IMG/VR virus record: IMGVR_UViG_3300025168_000360
Span: 1-32,062 of that record
Source of the DNA: a virus
Direction: 5' to 3' (one strand)
DNA length: 32,062 nucleotides
Shown in pieces: positions 24,312 through 31,986 of the stretch. The position numbers and the translations under genes were made by a program. A model generated the notes under the pieces. It made no database searches and had not been told where the DNA came from. It worked only from the letters and a program-made list of their open reading frames with translations. Every line of letters starts with the position of its first letter. Positions within the stretch are counted from its first letter, which is position 1.

Positions 24312-25214
24312 TTGCTGAAACCTAGTGAATATCCAGACTGGGCTAACGATAGCTCGGCATTAAAAAGAAATCCTGATATATCAATGTCAGAAAATGGTTG
24401 GAAGACAAGCGATGGCACTACTGAAGGCGTTGCTCAGAAGCCTACGTTAGAGCACACTAACGGCTGGTTTAATAAAGTCGGCCTGTGGATTCGTGAGCTG
24501 TCCCAAAATGGTGGGGACCCTGTAGGTACTTACCTAGAGACAACGCTTACCGAGACACAGTTTAATACATTACAAGCAGGTATCTGGATGCCTTGTGATG
24601 GTCGTTCTTGTGCAGGTACTCTTTATGCTCAGAGGACTGGGAGAAATACGGTCCCTGACCTTAGATACAAATACCTGTATATGTCAGGCCAAAATACAAC
24701 TACAACGATTCCAGATATGGGTGCTGTAGCTACAGAGTCAGATCAATATATGTATACTGACAATATGGTTTTAACAGTAGATACAGGAAGCTTAGATATA
24801 CAAGTAGGTGGCGACAGCGTTAGTTATGATGGTGACTTTATTACAGGAACCTCGGATACTCACTCACAGTATGTAAACGTCCCTTTAAGCTCTTATGAGT
24901 CGAAGTTGTTTTTTTCAGGTAGTGCTTTATTTTTGGAAACAAAAGATGAATTTAAGAGAATATCACCTGACATGGATTCTGGTGAGCTAGCAAATGGCTT
25001 GAGTTACGGACAGGCTACAAATGCAAGTGACATTAAAATACAAGTTCAAAGTCACACACACACATATACTGCAAACGCTACGGGCAATTTAAATTTTGAA
25101 GTTGAAAAAACATTGTCTAATCCTAATCCATATTTAAAAGCTGTTAATATAAATTACGCAGAAGAAACCGTTTTGCAGAGTCACCAATGTAATATCTTTA
25201 TAAGGGTTAATTAA
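24312..25214 (+). CDS. Tail-collar fibre protein, paralogue 2 of 3 (TTG start)
   Basis: The product has 300 residues. It starts at a TTG (24312), one base after the previous stop codon; the first ATG is at codon 26, but the upstream residues YPDWANDSSALK align with the other two paralogues, so the TTG start is needed. AGGA at 24299-24302 is nine bases upstream, formed by the codons for the conserved Arg-Ile end of paralogue 1. Collar elements: GTYLETTL, WMPCDGRSCAGT and TVPDLRYKYL. A beta region (SQYVNVPLSSYE) follows, and the end is CNIFIRVN. The TTG start may lower its level. Confidence 0.76.
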   Translation: MLKPSEYPDWANDSSALKRNPDISMSENGWKTSDGTTEGVAQKPTLEHTNGWFNKVGLWIRELSQNGGDPVGTYLETTLTETQFNTLQAGIWMPCDGRSCAGTLYAQRTGRNTVPDLRYKYLYMSGQNTTTTIPDMGAVATESDQYMYTDNMVLTVDTGSLDIQVGGDSVSYDGDFITGTSDTHSQYVNVPLSSYESKLFFSGSALFLETKDEFKRISPDMDSGELANGLSYGQATNASDIKIQVQSHTHTYTANATGNLNFEVEKTLSNPNPYLKAVNINYAEETVLQSHQCNIFIRVN

Positions 25215-25215
25215 T

Positions 25216-26187
25216 ATGGCTAAACCTACTGAAAATATAAAATGGGCCACAGATGCCGCAGCCCTTAAACAGCCGTATGGGGAAGAAAAGAAAAAATTCG
25301 GCTGGATAAAGTTATCCGATGGTTATGCTGAGAAACCTAATTTAAAAATAGTAAACTACTTACAAAACCTTATCTATAGATGGCTAGAATATCTAACTGT
25401 CAGTTCTGCCCCTGTAGGAACTATAATTTATTCTGTATTATCAGAGGTGCAGTTTTCTGCTGTTTCACCTAATGGGGAGTGGGTTCTTTGTGATGGTAGA
25501 AGTATTACTGGCTCAGTATACGAAGAAGTTACAGGCGTAAGTACCGTTCCAGACAAAAGATCTCTTTATACTACAATGACTGACGTAAGTATAACTAGTA
25601 GTTCTTACACAATTTTAAGCGATTCCGTAGCTCAACTTCCTTTTGATATGTATTTTGACAATGCAGGTAATGAAGTTTCATGGGTACAGAATTGGGATTT
25701 CAGTAATATAAAAGTAAAGGAACACAGCCAAAGCGCATTTAATGAAACTCCACAACTTTTCCCTAATCAGCATTATGTAGGTACAGGAAGAGCACAGAGA
25801 GAAAATAGTGTGCCAAATGTTGAAATTGGTGTAATAAACTCTAATAACTTCCATATTGTTGAAGCACCTCCTACTGGATACACGATTTTAGGTCCTGACC
25901 TTGCTACTTTTCGTCAAGAAAGAGAAGATGGAATAATCCCTGAATTTGATTCTGATTACGCAACGATTTTAACTGACGGTAACGCCGTCTTCTATGGTAA
26001 TACTGGATTCATTAGTAATGACCACGTAGTTACTTTTTCAGGCGCAAATAAAATTACTCCAAGCACTTCTTTGTCTTCTTCATTAATAAGAAGTACTGAA
26101 GCAGTAAATAGAACTATTTCTACTCCAACAAGAGGTAGGTTGAGAGCTAGGTCATACGGAGTAAGTTGTTATATGAGGATTAACTAA
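25216..26187 (+). CDS. Tail-collar fibre protein, paralogue 3 of 3
   Basis: The product has 323 residues. It shares IKWATDAAALK at the N-terminus, FGWIKLSDGYAEKP, the collar segment GTIIYSVL then WVLCDGRSITGS and STVPDKRS, and the C-terminal CYMRIN with the two genes before it. The central ~150 residues differ completely. AAGGG in the end codons of paralogue 2 (25203-25207) serves as ribosome site. The stop codon shares its A with the next start codon (TAATG). It likely binds a different receptor or forms a mixed fibre with its paralogues; which is not visible. Confidence 0.76.
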   Translation: MAKPTENIKWATDAAALKQPYGEEKKKFGWIKLSDGYAEKPNLKIVNYLQNLIYRWLEYLTVSSAPVGTIIYSVLSEVQFSAVSPNGEWVLCDGRSITGSVYEEVTGVSTVPDKRSLYTTMTDVSITSSSYTILSDSVAQLPFDMYFDNAGNEVSWVQNWDFSNIKVKEHSQSAFNETPQLFPNQHYVGTGRAQRENSVPNVEIGVINSNNFHIVEAPPTGYTILGPDLATFRQEREDGIIPEFDSDYATILTDGNAVFYGNTGFISNDHVVTFSGANKITPSTSLSSSLIRSTEAVNRTISTPTRGRLRARSYGVSCYMRIN

Positions 26188-26543
26188 TGAAGGCTAATAC
26201 ACTTTTAAAATGGATACCTGAGACACAAGCAAGCGATGAAGTATTTATATCTCCTGTGTATGACATGGAAAACTCTACAAGGGCTCTTGCTTTTCAAGTG
26301 CAATGGTCTAATGGTCTTGCAGGCACTTTCAAATGGCAAGCTGCGATTGTACCTGACTTGTGGGAAGATTATGTTTCGTGTGAGCCAGTTGTTTTAACTC
26401 TGGAGGGGACAGAAGAGCAACAACACAGTATAATTGCTCTACCAGACAGCTTTTTGGTAGCTGGATATATTAGATTAATCTTTGAACCAAATGGTATTCA
26501 ATCAGGGACTTTTGAAGTCGCTTTAAGAAGATGCCCGTACTGA
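26187..26543 (+). CDS. Small beta-rich fibre-associated protein
   Basis: The product has 118 residues. Alternating hydrophobic strands (ALAFQVQWSNGLAGTFKWQ, then SFLVAGYIRLIFEPNG and SGTFEVALRR) suggest a single immunoglobulin-like or lectin-like beta sandwich. Proteins of this style occur next to fibre genes in other phages as structural proteins of unknown role. The start overlaps the previous stop codon. No membrane segment or signal. It could be a small decoration of the fibre base or a fibre chaperone; the sequence does not decide. Confidence 0.65.
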   Translation: MKANTLLKWIPETQASDEVFISPVYDMENSTRALAFQVQWSNGLAGTFKWQAAIVPDLWEDYVSCEPVVLTLEGTEEQQHSIIALPDSFLVAGYIRLIFEPNGIQSGTFEVALRRCPY

Positions 26544-26550
26544 GGTTTTG

Positions 26551-27348
26551 ATGAAAACTTTTAACATAGACGATTGCTGCGACGAGAATAGTGGTGGCGG
26601 TAATGGTGAGCAAGGTCCACAAGGTCCTCAAGGTCCTCAAGGTCCACAAGGTCCTCAAGGTGAGCAAGGTGAGCAAGGCGATACAGGCGCACAAGGCCCA
26701 CAAGGTGAGCCTGGTAGCGGTTCTGGTGGTGGTGGCAATATATTCGTTGTTCCCGAAGAGACAAGCGCAACTATTCCTGAAAACATAGAGAATATTAATT
26801 CTGGGCTATTCCACTTAGATGGGGAATTGGTTGTTGATGGTAAGTGGGTTCTTTTAGGTGAAACTACAAATAATGGAATAGAAGAGTTTGGCTCTGGCGG
26901 TAATTTTCATACGCATACCGAACTAAAAGCTTTAGGTAGCTTTGGGATGGCTTACCAAGGAGATGTTTATAGACAAGTTATTAATCATAGGCTTGGTTAT
27001 TTTCCAATATTAAAGTTTATTGACCCAAGTGGTGTAGAGCTTGACCCCAATGTAAGACACTTAAATACAAATAACATTGTTTTAGAGTCAAATATTCCAT
27101 TGGTAGGAACGGTATATGCTCTTCATGAGCCGCATAGCGATACTGTTTCGTTGTTTGGAGACATCGCCTTAAGTAATATTAATGGGGTGTTTACACAGTT
27201 AATAACTCATAACGCTAAAACTTTTCCAATATTTAAGTTTCTAGGTGACGATGGTACAGAGTTAGCCTTTAAGGTGACTCACATTAGCAATAGAGTAGCT
27301 AAGATAGAATCTAACATTTTAGTCTCTGGGAAAATTTATATGTTATAA
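26551..27348 (+). CDS. Collagen-like tail fibre protein
   Basis: The product has 265 residues from ATG 26551, with GAGG at 26542-26545 five bases upstream (a TTG three bases earlier is less likely). Residues 19 to ~57 are thirteen Gly-X-Y triplets, mostly GPQ/GEQ, giving a collagen-like triple helix. A Gly/Ser linker follows, and two copies of a ~55-residue module (RQVINHRLGYFPILKF and TQLITHNAKTFPIFKFLG) end the protein. A related module ends the next gene. The N-terminus has a Cys-Cys pair (DDCCDE). Such proteins are usually trimeric fibres. The last codons overlap the next promoter. Confidence 0.78.
   Translation: MKTFNIDDCCDENSGGGNGEQGPQGPQGPQGPQGPQGEQGEQGDTGAQGPQGEPGSGSGGGGNIFVVPEETSATIPENIENINSGLFHLDGELVVDGKWVLLGETTNNGIEEFGSGGNFHTHTELKALGSFGMAYQGDVYRQVINHRLGYFPILKFIDPSGVELDPNVRHLNTNNIVLESNIPLVGTVYALHEPHSDTVSLFGDIALSNINGVFTQLITHNAKTFPIFKFLGDDGTELAFKVTHISNRVAKIESNILVSGKIYML
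26605..26713 (+). repeat. Nine-base tandem repeat encoding Gly-X-Y
   Basis: Twelve or so near-identical copies of a nine-base unit (GGTCCTCAA, GGTCCACAA and variants) encode the GPQ/GEQ triplets. Such runs slip during replication, so copy number may vary between related phages. Several spurious overlapping reading frames come from this repeat. Confidence 0.85.
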
Positions 27349-27349
27349 T
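27341..27349 (+). promoter_or_regulatory. Extended -10 promoter for the fibre gene
   Basis: TGTTATAAT is a perfect TATAAT (27344-27349) with the TGn extension, inside the small palindrome TTATA-TGT-TATAA. It overlaps the stop codon of the collagen-like gene. There is no -35 box at the normal distance. The next gene starts about 41 bases downstream. Confidence 0.55.
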
Positions 27350-27389
27350 TCCATTAACAATTAACTACCATTAATCAGGGGTGATACTA

Positions 27390-28754
27390 ATGGCAACTAA
27401 AAAACAGTTAGTGGACTTGGACTTTTCGTCTGCTTCCAAAATATTACAACTTCCTGCTGCAACGGCTTCAGGTCATGCCGTTCGTTACGACGAGTTTTCA
27501 GAGCTTGACGGAGATGTCTCAAGCCTAATCAGCCTTTCAGGTGTAGCTGAGAACGCAAGCCACTTTGGCACATTTACTGGTTCAACAATTTCAGACAGTT
27601 CAGACTTAAAAACGGCTCTTCAAGAATTGGAAGTAGCAGCGGAAAGTAATCAGCTAGAAGTAGATTCTGGCTCAACAGCTTTCTTATCTATTGCAGCAAA
27701 TAAAATCTCAATCTCGTCATTAGCGATCACCGATGTAACGGTCGATTCGACGCACGGCACATTGGCCGCTTATTTAACAGCTAATTCTTCTCATGGATTA
27801 CAATCTGGCGACGTTTTAGTTCTTGCTAATGCGGCTAACAGTCTTAACAGATCATACATACATAATGGCGGGTCTGATGCTACAGATGCTAACAATTTCA
27901 CTAGGTTACAAACAGACATTACGCCTGCAAATGTACGTGGATACTTTTCAGGTGGCGATGCGCTTGCTTACGATAGTGCTACTGGCGACTTTGACGTTAA
28001 TGTAGATGACTCTTCAATAGAAGTAGATTCTGATGCTTTGAGAGTTAAGGCTGCTGGTGTTAAACTTTCTCATGTTGATTTCGGTACTGACGCTGGTCAA
28101 ATTGATGCTGGCGATATTCCTCTTAAAACTTACTCTTGGTCTAGAATATCTAGTCCTGGCGATCTTCAAGACGCTGTTGAAAAATTAGATGCTGACGTTG
28201 CTGCGGTTATTGCTGGCGGCGACATAGCTTTAAATAACGGTGCAGCTACTAATGGTGAAGACGATGGTTCAGTAGATGTTAGAGTTGATTCTGTTGGAAT
28301 CGAAATTAACGCTTCTAATAACCTACAACTAAAAGACTTAGGTGTTGCTACAGCTAAATTAGCTGCTGACTGTGTTACTGGCGCAAAGATTGCTGATGAC
28401 GCTGTAGATTCTGAACATGTGACTGCTCAAGCGATAGACTTTTCACACTTCAATAGTTCTGCTGTTTGTTCTGACTTTAGTGCATGTGGTTCTAACCAAG
28501 TAGCTAGAGCTGATACTGTTAAGGCTTACATAGATGGCAGAACATACATGAGAATGAGTTCTGAAGATGTTGATCTAGTGGCTGGAACTGACTTAACTAT
28601 TACACACAATCTTGGTAACAAGTACGTGACTCTATCTTGCTACGACTCAAGTGATAAGATGATGGATGTTGAGGTTACGTTATTAACAGCGAATACTTTA
28701 AAGTTGAAAGCGACTGTGAACGCTGCCGACTCAAAAGTAATAATCGTTGGCTAA
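27390..28754 (+). CDS. Tail fibre protein
   Basis: The product has 454 residues from ATG 27390, preceded by AGGGGTGA (27377-27384), an almost ideal ribosome site five bases away; a GTG at 27381 lies inside it. The N-terminus (KKQLVDLDFSSASKILQLPA, then ATASGHAVRYDEF) is a common tail-fibre start. The middle has beta-helical repeats, including DLGVATAKLAADCV and TGAKIADDAVDSEHV. The C-terminal ~60 residues (TDLTITHNLGNKYVTL) resemble the modules that end the collagen-like protein. A terminator follows, so the gene forms its own transcript with a TGTTATAAT promoter. Likely an adhesive fibre. Confidence 0.8.
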   Translation: MATKKQLVDLDFSSASKILQLPAATASGHAVRYDEFSELDGDVSSLISLSGVAENASHFGTFTGSTISDSSDLKTALQELEVAAESNQLEVDSGSTAFLSIAANKISISSLAITDVTVDSTHGTLAAYLTANSSHGLQSGDVLVLANAANSLNRSYIHNGGSDATDANNFTRLQTDITPANVRGYFSGGDALAYDSATGDFDVNVDDSSIEVDSDALRVKAAGVKLSHVDFGTDAGQIDAGDIPLKTYSWSRISSPGDLQDAVEKLDADVAAVIAGGDIALNNGAATNGEDDGSVDVRVDSVGIEINASNNLQLKDLGVATAKLAADCVTGAKIADDAVDSEHVTAQAIDFSHFNSSAVCSDFSACGSNQVARADTVKAYIDGRTYMRMSSEDVDLVAGTDLTITHNLGNKYVTLSCYDSSDKMMDVEVTLLTANTLKLKATVNAADSKVIIVG

Positions 28755-28771
28755 CGGTTACTAGTAATAAG

Positions 28772-28800
28772 CTACCAGTCACGAAGGCTGGTAGTTTTTT
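28772..28800 (+). terminator. Rho-independent terminator
   Basis: CTACCAG (28772-28778) and CTGGTAG (28788-28794) form a perfect 7-bp stem with a nine-base loop, followed by six T bases (28795-28800). It ends the fibre transcript. Confidence 0.88.
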
Positions 28801-28808
28801 CTTTGTTT

Positions 28809-28817
28809 TGATATAGT
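28809..28817 (+). promoter_or_regulatory. Possible extended -10 promoter
   Basis: TGATATAGT fits TGnTATAAT with one mismatch and lies just after the terminator, 27 bases before the next start codon. TATACT at 28823-28828 is an alternative -10. A good -35 box is not seen for either. A promoter is expected here since the terminator isolates the next gene. Confidence 0.4.
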
Positions 28818-28843
28818 TTCCTTATACTAATAAAGGAAAATTT

Positions 28844-29143
28844 ATGAACACAAAAATAACTAGAGCTATATTTAGCGATATTTCTGAGCAAGCTTCTCTT
28901 CTATTTGTTGAGCTTGAAGTCAAAAAAGATTCTGGAAAAAATTTCATAATTAACTTTGATTTTGAAAACGATAAAGTAAACAGTACAGGCACCCAAATGT
29001 CTTTAGCTGAACAGCTTTTTGGCCTTCTTTCCTCGTTTAAAGACTCTGTTCGTTCTGACAATGTTTGGCCTGCAAAAACCAGATCGGTAGTCCATAAAGA
29101 CGCTAATAATGATGTCATAAGATGCGAAGAATGGTATATTTAA
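28844..29143 (+). CDS. Unknown small protein within the fibre region
   Basis: The product has 99 residues. AAAGGAAAA just upstream gives a usable ribosome site. The first half is beta-like (ITRAIFSDISEQASLLFVELE) with a basic-acidic middle (KKDSGKNFIINFDFEND), and the C-terminus ends in DVIRCEEWYI. It sits between a terminator and the next fibre gene, with its own possible promoter, unlike the tightly coupled genes around it. It does not look like a fibre. A chaperone, a small accessory protein or a host-interaction protein are possible, but no family is recognised. Confidence 0.62.
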   Translation: MNTKITRAIFSDISEQASLLFVELEVKKDSGKNFIINFDFENDKVNSTGTQMSLAEQLFGLLSSFKDSVRSDNVWPAKTRSVVHKDANNDVIRCEEWYI

Positions 29144-29171
29144 TACATAACAATTTAGAGGTAAAAATCTA

Positions 29172-30092
29172 ATGGCAGAAAATGGTAAGATTAGACTTCC
29201 TATGTCTGACAACCCTAGTCTATTCCCTCCTATGGGGAGTTACTATCTATGGTTGTCGCCTGAAGGCTTTTTTAAAAAAATGGACAGCGCAGGTAATATA
29301 ACTAATCTATCTGCACAATCTGTAAGCGACTTAGTAGATGTAGACTTAACAGGCCTGGAAGATGGTCAAATGTTAGTATGGGATGCTGTTGCGCAGCTTT
29401 GGAAGCCTAGTGATGTGCCTAGCGGTGGCGGTGGTACTGTCGAAGGCGGTGGCCTTAGTCCTGTAGAAGTTGACCTAAGTCTTACTCCAAATATAAATTT
29501 AGAAAACGGCAAAGCATATCTAATTAAGCCTGACACTAGTAATTCTAGTAATAACACGCTCTACCTGCCTTCTGGGGAGTCTAAAGACAAGCTTCTTATA
29601 CTTGACATTGACTCTAGCTTTTCAAGCTACCCTGTGACTGTAATGGGCGCTGTTGATGGTTTTACTGGCATTAGAATGGATGTAGACCACTCATGGATAG
29701 AATTTTACTACCACGATGGTGATTCTGAATGGAAAACTCAAGACCCTTATGCTGGTGCTGCTGGTGGATCTGGAGGCGGTAGCTATAATGCGCCTGAAAT
29801 ATGCGATTTAGACCTAAGTACGGATTACTACCCTACGCTTGAAAAAAATAAAATATATCTAATAAAGGCAGATGAAGTCAATCCAGCCAATAATATAGTA
29901 CAATTGCCTAGTGGCTCCGATGGCTGTTCACTAACAATTGTAGACTCTAATCTTAAGTTTGACCAATACCCTGTTACAGTTTATGGAGACATAGATGGAT
30001 ACACTGGTATTCGTATGAATGTAAAACATGCTTGGATGACTTTTTTATATTCAACTGAAGACGACGAGTTTAAAACTCAAGACCCATATTAA
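29172..30092 (+). CDS. Fibre protein with duplicated C-terminal module
   Basis: The product has 306 residues. After an N-terminal domain (GSYYLWLSPEGFFKK) and a GLEDGQMLVWDAVAQLW segment common in fibre proteins, two copies of an ~85-residue module follow at about 109-195 and 223-306: LENGKAYLIKP to WKTQDPYAG, and LEKNKIYLIKA to FKTQDPY. Gly/Ser linkers separate them. Each module has YPVTV followed by a GFTGIRMDV-type strand pattern, like the capping modules of beta-helical tail fibres. A third copy ends the following gene. The gene has GAGG about 11 bases upstream of its ATG. Confidence 0.74.
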   Translation: MAENGKIRLPMSDNPSLFPPMGSYYLWLSPEGFFKKMDSAGNITNLSAQSVSDLVDVDLTGLEDGQMLVWDAVAQLWKPSDVPSGGGGTVEGGGLSPVEVDLSLTPNINLENGKAYLIKPDTSNSSNNTLYLPSGESKDKLLILDIDSSFSSYPVTVMGAVDGFTGIRMDVDHSWIEFYYHDGDSEWKTQDPYAGAAGGSGGGSYNAPEICDLDLSTDYYPTLEKNKIYLIKADEVNPANNIVQLPSGSDGCSLTIVDSNLKFDQYPVTVYGDIDGYTGIRMNVKHAWMTFLYSTEDDEFKTQDPY

Positions 30093-30104
30093 CGAGGGAT
30101 AAGA

Positions 30105-31985
30105 ATGACTATACAGAATTTAAGCGATAGAGTTGTAAGCAGCGGTGGGGGTGGCGGTGCTGTTGATAGCGTTAATGGCAAAACTGGTAGCGTTGTTTTA
30201 AGCACTACAGATATTAATGAATCTGGCGATGATCTATATATTAGTTCATCAGAAAAATCCAAAATTGGTGAAGTCGATAGCAAAGAGAATGATCTAGGCA
30301 ATCCGCTAGTTGACGGCTACATACTAGCTTCAACTACCACTGGTTCTAGATCTTGGATTCCTCAACCTTCGGGCGGTGGCGGCGATGGTGCAGTTGCATC
30401 AGTCAATGGGCAAACTGGTACTGTAGTAATTACACCCGATAGCTTAGATGATACATCTACTGCGCATAAATTTGCGACACAATCAGAGCTTAATCAAATT
30501 GCTAGTCATGAAAGTAGTATTATTTTTAATACTTCTGCTATAGCAAATAATACTTCAGATATCGCTACTAAAGAAGACTCTCTAGGTACGCCTGCTGAAG
30601 ATGGCTATGTGTTGACATCCGACACAAATGGTAACAGATCATGGATTAGTGTTACTAGCGAAGGTGGAGATTCAGGAGTTATAAGTGTTAATGGCAAACA
30701 AGGTATTGTTACTATTAATCCTGATGACCTGGACGATTCTGCTAGTGACCATAAGTTTGTTAGCGCAGATGACCAATATTATATTGGACAGCTACCTTCA
30801 TTAGATGAAGCTGTTGATGATATTGAAGACGATATTTTACTGATTAATCAAGGATTATTAAGTAAAGAAGATAACTTAGGTAATCCATCGACTAATGGTG
30901 ATATTCTTAGCTCTGATGCTAGTGGTAATAGAACGTGGGTTTCTTTACCTGAAGTACCTGACGCTCCAGTAGATTCAGTATTTGGTAGAACTGGAGAAGT
31001 TACTAGTCAGTTTGGTGATTACGATGCTGATGATATAGATGATTCTACTAGTATTCATAGGTTCGCAACGCAATCACAACTAGATCAAATAGGTACAAAC
31101 ACTACTAACATTGCAGGCAAAGAACCGACAATAACAGCAGGAACGTCAGCTCAATACTATCGTGGTGATAAGACATTCCAGAACTTAAATAAAGGTGCTG
31201 TAGGTCTTAATAATGTTGATAATACTAGTGATGCTAATAAACCAGTTTCCAATGCAACTCAGCTAGAATTAGATGGTAAGATAGAATCTAGTGAAAAGGG
31301 CGTTGCTAATGGTGTTGCAACTTTAGATGACCAAGGAAAAGTAAATACTTCACAACTTCCTTCGTATGTTTCTGACATTGAAGAATACCCTAGCTTTGCA
31401 GCGTTTCCAGGCACAGGCGCAGCCGATAAAATCTATGTTGCTATCGACACTGGTTACATGTATAGATGGTCAGGTTCTACTTACGTACAGCTAACAGATC
31501 AAACTGCGGTTTGGGGTCATGTTGATGGTGATCTTGAAGATCAGGAAGATTTAATTGACGCACTTTCTGGTAAAATACCAACAACTAGCTTAGCTACAGC
31601 AGGCGGCGTGGCTACACTAGATGGTAATGGCACGGTTCCTCTCTCTCAAATCCCTGAAGGCATCGGTGGAGGATTAACACCTGAGTTAGTCAGTCTTACA
31701 TCGGGATTCAAAGTGTTAGAAGATGGTAAAGCTTACTTAGTTAAACCAGACGAAAGTATACTTGGTAATAATCAGCTAATACTACCTACTGGACAAACTG
31801 GATTTAGAGTATTTATATCTGATATTAATTACAAATTCGGCTCATACAATGTAATATTGCAGGCTCAAACAGGGCAAAAAATAGATGGTTTTGATAATTT
31901 AATACTAGATGTAGCCCATTGCTGGCTTGATCTATTTTTTATAGACGGTGAGTGGAAAACAGTAGACCCATACGCAGGCGGATAA
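30105..31985 (+). CDS. Long modular tail fibre protein
   Basis: The product has 626 residues. GAGGG at 30094-30098 is six bases from the ATG. Four SVNGKTG-type modules start near residues 21, 97, 192 and 290 (VNGKTGSVVL, VNGQTGTVVI, VNGKQGIVTI, VFGRTGEVTS), each followed by an Asp/Ser segment (DDLDDS-type) and a shared W-containing end. Then comes VGLNNVDNTSDANKPVS at about 366, a fibre trimerisation-type element, and a SQLPSYV/SQIPEGI repeat pair. The last ~90 residues are the third copy of the module in the previous gene (LEDGKAYLVKP to VDPYAGG). A typical modular phage tail fibre. Confidence 0.82.
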   Translation: MTIQNLSDRVVSSGGGGGAVDSVNGKTGSVVLSTTDINESGDDLYISSSEKSKIGEVDSKENDLGNPLVDGYILASTTTGSRSWIPQPSGGGGDGAVASVNGQTGTVVITPDSLDDTSTAHKFATQSELNQIASHESSIIFNTSAIANNTSDIATKEDSLGTPAEDGYVLTSDTNGNRSWISVTSEGGDSGVISVNGKQGIVTINPDDLDDSASDHKFVSADDQYYIGQLPSLDEAVDDIEDDILLINQGLLSKEDNLGNPSTNGDILSSDASGNRTWVSLPEVPDAPVDSVFGRTGEVTSQFGDYDADDIDDSTSIHRFATQSQLDQIGTNTTNIAGKEPTITAGTSAQYYRGDKTFQNLNKGAVGLNNVDNTSDANKPVSNATQLELDGKIESSEKGVANGVATLDDQGKVNTSQLPSYVSDIEEYPSFAAFPGTGAADKIYVAIDTGYMYRWSGSTYVQLTDQTAVWGHVDGDLEDQEDLIDALSGKIPTTSLATAGGVATLDGNGTVPLSQIPEGIGGGLTPELVSLTSGFKVLEDGKAYLVKPDESILGNNQLILPTGQTGFRVFISDINYKFGSYNVILQAQTGQKIDGFDNLILDVAHCWLDLFFIDGEWKTVDPYAGG

Positions 31986-31986
31986 T

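Noticed and set aside
26470-26788. Three further reading frames around the Gly-X-Y repeat
   Set aside because: They are low-complexity products of the nine-base repeat read in other frames (long runs of LRTLWT or KVHKVLK type).
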